The notes: generated by a model not told the origin, from the letters alone. Shown: positions 1 to 11,317, counted from the stretch's first letter. The stretch: DNA of 64,000 nucleotides from Hydractinia symbiolongicarpus (GCF_029227915.1 NC_079876.1:21454001-21518000); one strand, 5' to 3'. Translations and numbers: made by a program.

Positions 1-302
1 CTTATATGTTATTGGAAAAAAAAACAACCATAAAATTCATAAATAAAAGCCAAATAATGTTTTCAGAAAAATTAAGGCTAAAATTAGCCAGCCAGCAAAA
101 TTTCTTCTTTCTTCCAGATTCACATCCAGATAAATGAAATCCAAAAATAACATTTTTTAAAGATTAGAGGATTAAATTAATAATCCAGTAAAAATCTTCT
201 TTCTTCATTCAAAATCTTCTTTCTTCTTTCTTCCAGCTTGCACATCAGGTAATATAACCAACCATGAACAAAATGAATCTGTCATGAAATGAGTCAAATT
301 GA
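1..302. other. AT-rich gene-free stretch
   Basis: No coding signal is seen. The segment contains a few near-copies of a pyrimidine-rich phrase (TTCTTTCTTCCAG followed by a short CACATC), at about 104-126 and 208-248, which look like a decayed local duplication. It lies just past the truncated 3' end of the hAT pseudogene that starts at 303. Confidence 0.4.
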
Positions 303-1673
303 TCAATTGTCAAAACCAGTACATCTTTTCGAGATGTATGTAGCATTCTTACTGGCAGATTGTAAATGTTCTTTTAATACATTGTCTCCTGCACGTACCC
401 TAAAGTTTAAAATTTCACGAAAATTTCCAGCCCCCCCTTGCGAGTATTCCCCTATTTTTGGTTGTGAATCAGGACCATCTCTGTGGCCACGCAAAGCTAT
501 GCCAATTCGCCCACACAAAATAATTGTATCAATGATTGGAATCAGTTTTTGCCTGTTATCGTTAATACTTTTCTGTAAATTTTGGTCAATCAATGTGTCA
601 ATTGATGGCCTTGCCCCAGACATATTATCAATAAAAGAATTGAAGAGAAGAGAAGTATTTACATGTAAACCCTGCTTAGACGAACAATGACGTTTAAAAG
701 AAGGTACTGCATCTGGCCAATGTTTTTGAGGTTCAGAAAAAAGTTTGGTGACCTTATAAGATTTACTGGGAAATCTGTCTCCAAATAGGACACAAGGAAG
801 ACAAAATGCACCATCCATAGTAGGCGAATATGCCAGCCATGAAAAATCAGAAAGCCATTTATACTGAAATTTCCTGTTACTGACAGGGAAATTGTAAGTG
901 TTATCTGGAATGAATAAATTTGTAATAAGTTTACGAATATCACTTTCCTTTAATTTAGCAACTTTTTTTCAAAAAGATCCAACATCATTTTCACAAACAT
1001 AAACCATTTCAGGTTCTGTACTATCAACAGTGGAACAATTTTTGGAAATTGTGCTAATACTGGAAGTTATAGCAGGTGATTCATATGTTTTAACTATAGG
1101 TTTTGTTAAGAAATTAAGTTTTGTCTGTAATTTACCACCTACACACATATTACCGTCAGTAAATACTTTTTTAGGAAAACATAATTTAAGTGATTGATCA
1201 GTCTTTCGTTTTAAAGAAGAATGAACGAGAGGCACGAAATGGTTGGACTGAAATTTTGAAGATAACATAAGGCCTTCATAACAAAACATTATGTGTAGAT
1301 CAGCCTTCATTGAAACATGCTTACGGGGAATTATTTTTTGGTTCATACAAACCTTAAACTTTTCCTCTCCAATATCAGGGTAATATGAGAATATAATTCT
1401 CCCTGTAACTGGGGACAAAGCTAAAAGGCAAAGGAAACTTGACCAGTTTTTGTCATTTAAATTTAAGACAGCTTCCTCTTTTATAAGCTCTTCCCCCTCT
1501 TTATTGCTGTCACAAGCAACATGGGAAACACAGAAAAATAGAATATTTTTCAGAGAACTGAAAGAACCTCTCTGCTCTTGAAAGATGGAAGAAAATAGAG
1601 GATGATTGGAATAAAAATTTGGGAAGAGAAAAAGTTCCAACGATACCAGAAGTCGTAGCAAGTCCACCAACAT
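303..1673 (-). pseudogene. hAT-type transposase (ZMYM1/TTF-zinc-finger class), broken and truncated
   Basis: The part from about 945 down to 303 reads as the start of a ZMYM1-like hAT transposase. A Trp-rich start (FQYKWLSDFSWLAYSP) leads into the TTF-type zinc finger phrase GAFCLPCVLFG, then NRQKLIPIIDTIILCGRIGI and RGHRDG, then GNFREILNFRVRAGDNVL, all typical of the DUF4371-type region. The frame continues upstream without a shift but is broken by a TGA at 969-971. The 234 residues before it (1673-972) include NWSSFLCLLALSPVTGR and YYPDIGEE. This resembles an OTU/vertnin-like segment seen in animal mobile-element proteins, but weakly. The catalytic core and the C-terminal dimerization domain are missing at the 303 end. 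An old inactive copy is the best reading; the upstream part could be a separate protein. Confidence 0.7.
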
Positions 1674-1977
1674 ATTGTTACTTCACAAACACAAGAATGC
1701 TGAACTGTATAAACAATTTCCAGAAGCTTCAGATCTACAAAAGTGAACATAAAAAATTTGTTCACTTCACTCTACTGCAAATCTACAACAAGAATAACAG
1801 CTGGCTCTATTATTGTCATTAAATAGTCTCGATGACCCAAATAGAAACTTTTTGTTTATTGTAGTGAACCCCCTTTTGTTTATTGTTTAAAAGCTTAATA
1901 GCGCTTTGTCACCACAATACAATTAATTTATTTTTAAACATTCCTTAGGGATTATCAACAAAAGTAAAAATAGATAG

Positions 1978-2211
1978 TTATCTCAAAGCGACGAATGCTT
2001 TCTCTTTTGCATACCCAGGAATAAAATGTTCAACACTGAAATTTCTGCTTAACAACTTTTTCTCAATCTTTCTCCAATGATCTAATGTTCCAAAATCAGG
2101 AAACTCTGTTATTTTATCTTTCAATATCTTATAAAGACTTTTACATTCGCAAATATCATTGCTTTTTACAGCAAGCACAACCCGATCCCGCAAGCTCCCA
2201 TCAGAAGACAT
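1978..2211 (-). CDS. small hypothetical ORF, 77 residues
   Basis: An open frame of 77 residues begins with MSSDGSLRDRVV and ends at a TAA. The phrase SLRDRVVLAVKSNDI followed by a charged helix-like region faintly recalls gag-type or adaptor helical segments, but I do not recognise the family. It sits between the hAT and integrase pseudogenes on the same strand. It may be a leftover piece of a mobile element or an exon of an unrecognised gene, so its reality is uncertain. Confidence 0.2.
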   Translation of the reverse strand: MSSDGSLRDRVVLAVKSNDICECKSLYKILKDKITEFPDFGTLDHWRKIEKKLLSRNFSVEHFIPGYAKEKAFVALR

Positions 2212-2365
2212 GTTGGATCAGAAAGAACTTCAGAATTGCAGTTGGCCGAAGCTGGCCGAACCCATTAAACAGACCGGCTACCGCGAGGCAATAACAATAG
2301 GAAGAGTAAATTATTCCTACGCACCCATCCCCTAATATCAATCTTTCTTTCACCGTAAATTTCGA

Positions 2366-3468
2366 CTAAAAAGAGTCCAAAAGTCCACACTTCGGCGAGA
2401 TTCTTTTTATATCTGCCCGTACACGACTTGGAATACCATAATTAAGAGCACCTGTCAAGAAATCGTTAAAAGCTGATGTAGCTAGATTATCAGTGTTAAT
2501 AGTGAGATATGGTATCAGTCTTGAATACCCATCAATGCAGCCATCAATTACAAAGTTCCAACTGTAAAAAGTATAAAAATTTATATTTAACTTTAAAGCA
2601 ATTCAAAAAAGGGTATCATTTATTTTTAATTAGAATATAAAACAATTGTAAAATAGTGTTACTTACATAATAAGCGCATGGCATGTATCAATATGCCAAA
2701 GTGAATTTGGAGTCGGAACACTATACTTTCTTCTAGAAATTGTCTGTGCCCATCTTCTGGCAGTGCCAACTGAATCAATTTTGGACAGAAGTTCTGTAAC
2801 TCTTCTTCTCTGAACAATGACAGGGGGATCTTCAGACCTCAAGAGAGCTAACATTTCCTGAACACCAGAATTAGGAAATCGGGAAGACAAATCATGCAAC
2901 TTTGAAGACAAATCATCATCAGTTATGTCAGAGTAATGTTGTCTTGGTGTCTGTATATGGTTGTTACGGATGAAGTTATGCAAGGTGTTTGGATGCACTT
3001 TTCCACCAAGTAGTCCCTTCTCTGCAATTGACTTTACGGTAAAACCAAGTGACAAAAAATGGATAACATTTTCCTTTTTAATGTCACAAAATGCATTGCC
3101 CTTTTTTTTGTTATTTTTTTTCTGGGCATTTTTTCAACTTCTTTTGAATTGTTACCTTGTATGCTCTTTAAATCCACTTTATGTCTCACAACTTCTATTT
3201 CTGATGATATTTGCAAGTATACATCGTTGCTAATGACAGAATTTAATCTTGTTAGATTTCTTTGTATGTCATCAAGGTGTTTTCGACTTGCGTTTGCATT
3301 AGCATCTGTAATATTTTCATCATCTGTAATCCTTTTTATCTGTTGAAGTCCATTATGAATAAATTCCAATACATTTTGAACAGATGCAACCCCAGATCTC
3401 TCTAAACGATTTTGCATAATGTATATACTTAAATATAATCTAAAAAAATAAAAGCAGATTGTAACCAT
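2366..3468 (-). pseudogene. integrase-core (rve-like) transposase gene, two exons, frameshifted and 3'-truncated
   Basis: The main exon (3468-2667) first encodes a helical N-terminal region (VQNVLEFIHNGLQQIKR). After a frame change near 3060-3085 it encodes LSLGFTVKSIAEKG, SSRFPNSGVQEMLALLRS, VQRRRVTELLSKID and KYSVPTPNSLWHIDTCHALI. These are hallmarks of a metazoan integrase-core family with the first catalytic Asp in the HID position. A GTAAGT donor at 2666-2661 and a TTTTTACAG acceptor ending at 2562 join the second exon (2561-2366). It continues in phase with DGCIDGYSRLIPYLT and GIPSRVRAD, the second Asp region. Reading then departs from the family and stops, so the catalytic Glu block is missing. 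Its partner upstream on the same strand is the HECT gene; a relative lies at 33140-34964. Confidence 0.75.
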
Positions 3469-4101
3469 CTAATTTTAATACAAAAACCTTATTCTTAGAG
3501 AATAAAATTGTATTTCAGAAAAAGCTGTTTCAATCTAACACTAAATAAATTTTGTGCTAAATCTTTCTTTAAAACTAATGTGTTGGTATTTCTCATAACT
3601 TTATTTCATAATTTTGTGAAAACCTTCACTTTTTGACAATAAAGTACATTTTACATAAAGCAACTCTATTTCTCAAATCAGCTGTTGACTTGACCAAAAA
3701 AAAAAAAAAAAAATTCAAATACATTATTATGTTTTGCAATAAAAAATATACAGAATGTTTGTAAAAATACGTTCTTAAAAAATTTACAAAATGCAATAAA
3801 AAAAACAAAATCTTTTTATAAAAATATATACAAAATGCAACAAAAAATAGACAAGATCTTTTTAAATATATATATATATATATATATATACTATAAAAAA
3901 TAGACAAAATCTTTTAAAAATATGTACAAAAAGAAGTCTGAAATAGGTAAAGATTAAACCTCTTTTAGTACTATAAGCCCTGAATTTAACTATTCGTTGA
4001 GCTTGGAGAATCAAATGAGTACTACTATTTTGGTACTGTTAAAGTTTTCTAGTGAAATAACTGAATAATATTAAACTTTAAAAACAAATTAAACTATACA
4101 G
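3469..4101. other. AT-rich spacer with poly-A and TA repeats
   Basis: This is the spacer between the HECT stop codon and the integrase pseudogene. It contains a run of A at about 3697-3713 and an AT dinucleotide run at about 3865-3890. Phrases such as ACAAAATCTTTTT and AAATATATACAAAATGC recur at short spacing between 3760 and 3930, suggesting a small degenerate tandem repeat. No coding exon is supported. Confidence 0.5.
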
Positions 4102-7100
4102 CTAAATCATAGAAAACCCCCAGCTAATCTGGCTTCCTAAAGCAAGTTCCATTGCCTCTACAAAGCTTTCATAACATAAAAAAAATCTTGATAAATGCAA
4201 TATCGAGGTGCATGTGTGTGCAGTAGGAATCATTTTATGCAAACTTTCTTCTCCATTAAAATCGACATACATTGTATCGTACACCACCTCAAAACCAGTC
4301 ACAAACTTCAAGAAATGACCAGCTTTAGTGGAATCCAAGGTTTCCACATACATGTGTAAAAAATCAAATACAGTTTCTTCCTGTAATTTTAAATCGTCAT
4401 CATCACTATATCGTGGTGACAACTTAGATAGAATAGCCGCACCAGATGGAATCAATTTTTCACGGTACTGCAACAAGAGGTCTTCAGTTAAATTGGTTAG
4501 GAACTCTTTCACTTCTCCCGTTAACCCTAAACTCATCTTTTGCAATGCGAAGTATGGCTTTTTAACCATCATATACTTAGAAATATTTTTGATACAATTA
4601 TCAATTGTGCTGGGGGAAGGTAAATACGTACTTTCGTACATTAAGAGTAGTCTAACCAGAGACATCTCTAGTGAGTTATCATAGCAACTCATTTGCTTTG
4701 CCTTTAAAATGAGCTGTTTGTTTGTTTCACCTATAACAGACAAGAATGATGTTGCCATGGATTCAGATGATGGTTCTTTGCCAGACAAGATAATGAACAA
4801 CTGACTATTGTTAATCATCAATGGCAAATATCCTGTCAACAAAAAGCCATGCACAAGAATCATGCCAACTGCCTTTAGCTGAGCATCTGTTAGCACAGGT
4901 TCGGGTTGAACAGTAAAATACTTTTGATTTTCTCCTTTTAAGTATTGTTCTGAAAATTTTATCCAAAATGAGGAAAAAAATTCTTTAGTCAAGCCATCAA
5001 GGTCATGACCTTCTTCATCCAAAAATTTTATGAAAACTTTACAGTCTAAAATAGAAGTATCTTGGTATTGCTCAAATGCATCTGCAACAAGGTTAGACCT
5101 GTCTATTAAGAGCTGTTGTTCTGAATCCAGCGAGAGTAGGAGAGTTTTTCTGTCAACCTCAAATTGGTTTAAGTTATTTCTTGAAAAACTTGGTAAAAGT
5201 TGAGACAAAGGGTTTTCTTGAATTGGACCATTTAACCTTGGTGCAATAACTGTTTCAAGTTCTTGTGAAGTCCTTAAATTAGTTTGACTTGTAAGTATTG
5301 GGCTGATTGCATTAGTACTAACAGTTGACCTTGAAACATTAGTAGTTAAAGCTGATGTTGAAGGCTGAGTTGCACGATAAGTCAAAACAGACTGTAAAGG
5401 TTGAAGTGCATAATCAGAAGACAGTGTAGTGGTATTGAACCTCCTATAAGATTCCTGCAGTGTGCGAGTTTCAATAGTACTGGCTCCATGTTCTGGAAAC
5501 TCATTAGCATTGGCCACAATAAGGGTTCCCGTGTATTTTATGGTTTTAATATCCGATGGCTTAGTGATATTAGCCTTTCGGTACACTCCACCAGTTGAAA
5601 GTGTAAAAAATCCATAATTTTGTGCTAAATGAGGAAACAGCTCGTGTAACAATTCATCAAATTGTTCTTCATTTAAGTGAATACTAATTGACATCTTTTT
5701 AATTTTTCTTGTAACAATGTCATAACATGGTCTGGCAAATCCTATAACAAATAAAAAGGAAGGTAGTAAAGTTTCCAAATACGTGTCTATATGCATTTAA
5801 TTACACAAAAAATATTAAAATAAAAAATACCATATCCACTGTCAAAATGTCTTTTTACTAGGTCGCTGTTTCCTTTACCATATTTTGGTTTGGCAGACGC
5901 GCAGGGAAGATGATATAACTTAATATAGATTGATGACACTTCAGGACCTGGTTTTGCTGTTCTTTTTCTCTTTGTACCTAAAACAAATTGGATTTTACAT
6001 TCTTCTGGATATTTAGAATAAGTCACTAAAAATGTTTGTTAATTTACAAAAATTACTTTTGTGCTGGTATGTAAAATTTCTTAAATTTTGAATTTCTCTT
6101 TCAGCAGTTGCAACTTCGACCAATTCATCAAAATTTGGTGGTAAGATATTATCCAATCTTGTTATAAAAATAAAAATGTCTGAATCAAATGCATAAGCCT
6201 AAAAAATATGTTACTTAGGTGGAAATTTAAGTTTTTCCCTAACAACATTCGCAGGCCATTTATATATCATTACAAGACACTTACATGGTTAAACTAGATT
6301 GAGAAGTAGAAGTTGTGGTAGCAGGTGAAGAGATGTGTCTTGCCATTGCTTGTCTAAGAAAGAAAGACATTTTTAATAAACCACACTTGCACACAGCCTG
6401 TTGTGAGCTAACAATATTATAATTACCTAGGTAAAACAACAGATGAATTGGTTGTAATTGTTGAAGATTGTACAGATCTTGATATACTTGACCTTGTAGG
6501 TTGTCTAAAACAAATGTAAGTGGTAAAAAGCTGCCACATTTCACAAACTTTGCATGTTGTGAGCCTACAATATTATAATTACCTAGGTAGAACAACAGAT
6601 GAATTGGTTGTAACTGTTGAAGATTGTACAGATCTTGATATACTTGACCTTGTAGGTTGTCTAAAACAAATGTAAGTGGTAAAAAGCTGCCACATTTCAC
6701 AAACTTTGCATGTTGTGAGCCTACAATATTATAATTACCTAGGTAGAACAACAGATGAATTGGTTGTAACTGTTGAAGATTGTACAGATCTTGATATACT
6801 TGACCTTGTAGGTTGTCTAAAACAAATGTAAGTGGTAAAAAGCTGCCACATTTCACAAACTTTGCATGTTGTGAGCCCACAATATTATAATTACCTAGGT
6901 AAACCAACAGATGAATTGGTTGTAACTGTTGAAGATTGTACAGATCTTGATATACTTGACCTTGTAGGTTGTCTAAAACAAATGTAAGTGGTAAAAAATT
7001 GCCACACTTTACAAACCTTACATATTTAAGGCTAAAATATTATAATTACCTAGGTAAAACAACAGATGAATTAGTTGTGAATGCTGAAGATTGTACGAAT

Positions 7101-10100
7101 CTTGTGCTTGTGTTTGATCTTATAGGTTGTCTAAAACGAATGTAAGTGGTATAAATTGCCACATTTTACAAATCTAGCATGCTACAAGTCTAAATCAATA
7201 TAACCACCTAGCCGAGCCAACTGATGAAATTGATGTAACTCTGGAATATGGTACATATCTTGATGTTGTTGTTTCTGTAGTTCTCCTGTAAGAAAATGCA
7301 TAACTAATGCTTTACACAAGCTGTCATAACCTAATACAGCATTCACTATGTCCACTCGCACAATGCAATGCAAAAAAAGAAACATTAACTGACAGACATA
7401 ACTGCAGGGGATGGTAAGGACTTGCAAAAATCTCTGTTGTTTATGAATAAATTCCAAATAACTTTTTGGCATCAAATTAAACCAGAATAAATATTTTTGT
7501 TGTACTAAGATATACTAAGCATGGGTGTAATACAACAATTTAATTGCATATGCCTGACGTCTTAAAAAGCTCATAAAAGATATAAAATAAATTATTACCT
7601 TGGTATCATGGGTGGAAACATCAGTGTAGTCTCAGACGTTGACACAACAGGACTATAAGAAATAAAAACATATCAACTAATGTTAGCAGTTGGCAAACAT
7701 AAGGTGCTTTTTAATAAAACATCCTTGCCAGAAGCTTGCAACACATTTAGGATCTGAACATGCACAAAATATAATAAAGATAAAGAATATATTGGAACAT
7801 ATATATTGTTGATGGGTATAACTTTATTAGAATGGTTAAACACACAGAAAACAGAAGAACATCAACACACATGGTAAATATTTTTCCTTTTTTCGAGTCA
7901 AGAAAAAACAAATACACATTTTTTTTTATAAGAAACAAGTTTATAAGAAACCTACATGTAGAATCTTCAAAAATTAAGAAACTTTTACTGCTACATTCTA
8001 TGTCTATTTCTTAAGTAAGAAACTTGTTTCTAACTAATTCTTACAATTAATTGAAGATGTGTTACAATCATCACTTTGAGACTTTGAAATGAAAAATGCT
8101 TTATTTTTTATTTTAAAACCAACTAGTCCAAAAATTAAAGAAACTTTTAGAGCTAGCCATTTATTTGATATAAGAAACCCTTATTTCACTGGGAAAATTA
8201 AGAAACTAAATAAGAAACTTTTGGAACTAAAACATGGAATTTCAGCCTACAAATAAGAAACTTTTAAAACTAGGCCAGGTTTCTTATAAAAAAAAACATG
8301 TACTAAGAGAATCACAAGTCATGACTGGTGGGATTGTGGTAAAGTGCTCACTTCCAGTGCAAAAGGGCTTTGGTCCAAACTCCTGCCAAGTGGTGCTGCA
8401 GATTAGTGGTTATAGCTCTCGTACTCTGTGCAGGAGACCGGGGTTCGATTCCTCTTGACGGCGATTCAACATGGGCGAGTGAACGTTATCATAGCCCCGG
8501 ATTAACCCAAGCCATGTGAGGGAAATTGGGGAGATGGCTCCATGTGTGGGCCGTTGGATGTTGCAGGGAATTGTGTAGTAGAGCGCCACAGCTGTTTCGC
8601 TACGGTCAAACCGCGGACAAAATTAAAATGGCTTCCACAATTTTTTTTGAAATTTTGTATTTTTATCATTTTTTAAGTTTTTGAAACTTTTTTTGTATTG
8701 TTTTAATTTTACTGAAATAAAAAGTATTAAAACGACCTACTTTTCTTCTTTTTTAATATATAAATATGTTATACATTTGTGTTATGGATTTCGAGTTATT
8801 TCGTCGAATAAAACACACAAAATTAAAAAAAACATTATTTTTGGCGAAAGTATACCATCTTTCCAACCTCGTGGCAACGCCGCGCTACTAGCTACGGACT
8901 TGAAAATTGGTATGGGGGGCCTGGAAACATGGTTCTATTGGCCGGTACCGTGCACCGTTCGTCTCGCAAACTATAAACTACTTAAATTTTAAGTTAAAGT
9001 CTTCTTTAGGCGCTAAAAAAGAGGAGAAAAAGTTGCCAAAGTGGTGCACGGCGATTTGATGTAGTGTGATCCCTTTTCTGTCTAATTAAATAATTATCTA
9101 AACTTCTAAGAGAGTCATAGCGATGCCATTTAATGTTTTGTTAGGTATGGTTTTTCTCAAAAAAATTACGGCGGCGTGGTGTTTACCTTGGACTTGATTG
9201 CTCGACCCGGGAATCCTGGTTCGAAACCGGAATTTTTCGAAAATGTTGGAATAAGCGAGACAACGGTGTCTTTGCAATTTTTTAGCTAGCTAAAGTTTGG
9301 CAGAGCACGAGGTAAGGGACAAAACAGGAAACTACTTTATTTTGCAGGGATTTTATTATTATTTTTGTGCTATTAGAGCACCCTTAAGTTTAAGAAATTG
9401 TTTTACAGCTTGTAAAACTTTAAGCGTGGATAATTGTTATCTTTTTTAATCTTGCTTCTCCTGTTTTATATTTTTCTGTAAAGAGTAGCTATTTTTTGGT
9501 CCTACAGTTTTGCATTTTGTAGCTAAGTAACTTAATACTTCTTTTTTTTATTTAGTTAAGACTTTGGTGGGCTTTCTCAAGATGAAATTGTTAAAATCAA
9601 AGATGTTTTTAGCTACCTAGCTAGCTAATCTTGGCTTTAACACAAGATTGGGTGCTATTTTATACAGTTTATAAAGAAACACAAAATGATTGCTTTGTAT
9701 ATATATAATAAATAAAATATTTATGCACAACTTGAGGTATTTTCTTCTAGCATGATAAACTAAAATGTTGAAACCGTCGACTCTGAATGATGTTTTATTT
9801 AATATATAGATGTCACATATTTGGCCCGAAAAACCTTAGGACCAAAAGTGACCCTTTGGACAATTTCGGACAGTTTAATATTTCATCTACATCATCTTTA
9901 ATGGCCTCAGAATCCAAAGTAATGTTTTTTATTTAGTTAATAAACAAACTTTAAGCATACATTAAGGCTCCATAGGCTGTTTTTCACATATTTCACACAT
10001 TTGGCCCAAAAATAACCCTTTGGACAATTTCGGACAGACTAATATTTCATCTACATCATCCTTAATGGTCTTAGAATCCAAAGCAATGTTTTTTATTCAG

Positions 10101-11317
10101 TTAATAAATAAACTTTAAGCATATATTAAGGCTCTTAAGGCCGTTTTTCACATAGTTCTCACATTTGGCCCAAATATAACCCTTTGGACAATTTCGGACA
10201 GTAATAAAATTAAGTAATTTTCATTCCAGATATTTAACCTAACCTGTGGACCATAAAAAACATGTTTTTTTAACTTTATTCCAGAAATTTTGTGGAAGAC
10301 ATTTATCTAAATGATAATTTTTAAGTCATTTTTAGACATTTTGGCCTAAATTTACCAATTTCGGACAGGTGTCCAAAAAAAAATTTCTTTTAATAATATG
10401 GACAATTTATCTAAGATTATTATTCTTTTTACAGAATATAAAAATCTTATTTTGTTCTTGAGATATCCTATTTTAACTGAGAGGGTAAATCGAATTATTT
10501 TTTCGTAGCATTTTTGTCCGCTTCGAAACAGCTGTGGCGCGGGCCCTAATTGGGTCTGCGTAGCTCAAAACGAGCATTAAATACTCTAGGACTCTTCATC
10601 TAAGCCATGGCCCCTCCTGGAAATAATATATCCCTCAATATTAGTGAGGCTACCCATGTAAAATATGCACATCTATCTATTTAAGTTATACTAGAGACTA
10701 AAAGTGTGAATCTATTCTTTCAACTTATCGCTGAGAATAAGATTGATATCTCGCACGACGTTGCTCAAATGGAAGCTTTAAATGCCTTAGCACCCCCTTC
10801 GCACAACCCTCATTGATAGCAGTACCAATAGGGACTGAAGACGCTATCCTGGGTAAATAATAAATAAATAATAATAGGTAAGATTCATCAAAAAAAAAAT
10901 GAAGTTCTTCTACAAAATCAAAATTCAATACAACTTGACATGAAATCAACTCTTTTTGACAAAAAAAAGTTTGGCATGTTTCCAAACACATTCAATTTAA
11001 GCTTTAGCTACCTCACACAAAAAAATAAGTTGCTTTTATGGACATTTAAAGTTCTTGTTGGACATACTTGACACTATGGCTCAAAGTCAAAACGTGTCTC
11101 AGCTAGCTTTTTAAGGCAATTCGATGAGAATGTTTCCAAGAAACAGCTTTAGCTAGGTATATAGCTAGCTAGCTAGCTTAGCTACATCAATGAAGTTAAT
11201 AAAAAAATTAGAAACAACTTACTCCAAATTCATTAACCTATCTATCATAGCAGATGTATCAGATAAAGCAGGAAGCACGATTTCGTCGGACGAACTGTTC
11301 ATAAAAAAGGAAGACAT
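4102..11317 (-). CDS. HECT-type E3 ubiquitin ligase, 12 exons, 874 residues
   Basis: Exons, 5' to 3': 11317-11223, 7652-7599, 7285-7208, 7130-7050, 6972-6895, 6816-6739, 6660-6583, 6504-6427, 6353-6285, 6157-6057, 6025-5831, 5741-4102. All introns are GT-AG and the phases agree. The sum is 2625 bases, 874 codons plus TAG. The start is the upper of two in-frame ATGs (11317, 11302). Residues 1-49 are acidic and Ser-rich. Residues 50-229 are Ser/Thr-rich and made of duplicated exons. Residues 231-263 contain LPPNFDELVEVATAERE. Residues 540-874 form the HECT domain, with HDLDGLTKEFFSSF in the N-lobe and PTAHTC in the C-lobe, the thioester cysteine being residue 839. HECT enzymes pass ubiquitin from E2 to substrate through this cysteine. 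No PHD, RCC1 or WW domain is seen; the shape resembles the G2E3-like proteins common in cnidarians. No disruption was found. Intron 1 (3.57 kb) is full of repeats. Confidence 0.85.
6427..7285 (-). repeat. tandem array of 156-bp units, each a 78-nt exon plus a 78-nt intron
   Basis: Six successive exons of the HECT gene (7285-7208, 7130-7050, 6972-6895, 6816-6739, 6660-6583, 6504-6427) are copies of one unit. The four youngest repeat every 156 bases with very few differences in exon or intron; the next two are more diverged (one exon is 81 nt). Each exon is symmetric (phase 2 at both ends), so adding a unit inserts 26 residues of the Ser/Thr-rich type (QPTRSSISRSVQSS, TTNSSVVLPR) without shifting the frame. 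Confidence 0.9.
7930..8290. repeat. cluster of the motif TAAGAAAC inside HECT intron 1
   Basis: The phrase TAAGAAAC or AAGAAACTTTT occurs about ten times in 360 bases (for example near 7930, 7946, 7976, 8016, 8131, 8171, 8200, 8212, 8247), with GTTTCTTA in the opposite sense at 8026 and 8277. Spacing is irregular, so this is not a simple tandem repeat. A comparable cluster in the opposite sense lies at 27090-27375. It could be an element end carrying binding-site arrays. Confidence 0.5.
8335..8595 (+). mobile_element. tRNA-derived SINE, 5' part, interrupted by an insertion
   Basis: From about 8388 the sequence reads like a tRNA promoter. A box-A-like segment (TTAGTGGTTATAGCTCTCG) is followed by a canonical box B (GGTTCGATTCC at about 8442). 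A unique body follows (CAACATGGGCGAGTGAACG to GTAGAGCGCC). A second, weaker tRNA-like head (GGGATTGTGGTAAAGTGC, then GGTCCAAACTCC) lies directly upstream, suggesting a dimeric head. The body is cut at ACAGCTGT (8588-8595) and resumes after a 1.9-kb insertion at 10528. Confidence 0.7.
8596..10527. mobile_element. DNA transposon-like insertion with 8-bp target duplication ACAGCTGT
   Basis: The 1932-base segment is bounded on both sides by ACAGCTGT (8588-8595 and 10528-10535) inside an otherwise continuous SINE. An 8-base duplication is characteristic of hAT-type insertion. The ends begin TTCG and share an inverted GCGGACAAAA (8622-8631 and 10510-10519). No transposase is seen, so it is non-autonomous. 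Inside are a phrase resembling tRNA box B (GGTTCGAAACC near 9211) and about 400 bases of tandem repeat (9815-10205). Confidence 0.65.
9815..10205. repeat. tandem repeat, unit about 165-180 bp
   Basis: The phrase ACATTTGGCCCAAA, followed by AACCCTTTGGACAATTTCGG, occurs three times (near 9818, 9997 and 10162). The intervening blocks (CATCTACATCATCTTTAATGG, GTTAATAAACAAACTTTAAGC) are also repeated. The array lies inside the 8596-10527 insertion. A fourth, partial GGCCTAAATTTACCAATTTC copy lies near 10344. Confidence 0.7.
10528..10690 (+). mobile_element. tRNA-derived SINE, 3' part
   Basis: This is the continuation of the SINE interrupted at 8595. It starts with the second copy of ACAGCTGT and continues GGCGCGGGCCCTAATTGGGT, CGTAGCTCAAAACGAGC and CATGGCCCCTCCTGGAAAT. 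It ends in a short ATCT run (ATCTATCTATTTAA, near 10670-10684), a common kind of SINE tail. Confidence 0.65.

Noticed and set aside
289-690. 133-residue plus-strand ORF at the left edge
   Set aside because: It is the antisense shadow of the hAT transposase reading, which shows recognisable zinc-finger and core motifs on the minus strand.
3626-3907. 93-residue ORF rich in Phe, Tyr and Ile
   Set aside because: It arises from AT-rich microsatellite sequence and poly-A runs; no biological motif.
6281-6907. 208-residue minus-strand ORF made of three repeated blocks
   Set aside because: It reads straight through the introns of the duplicated HECT exons in the wrong frame. Splice sites and phase agreement support the exon model instead.
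8388-8460. Functional tRNA gene
   Set aside because: Box A and box B are present, but an acceptor stem and anticodon arm cannot be paired properly. The unique body downstream marks it as a SINE head.
10725-10991. 88-residue minus-strand ORF in HECT intron 1
   Set aside because: No family resemblance, and the HECT exons on both sides join in phase without it. The 3' part looks like spacer.
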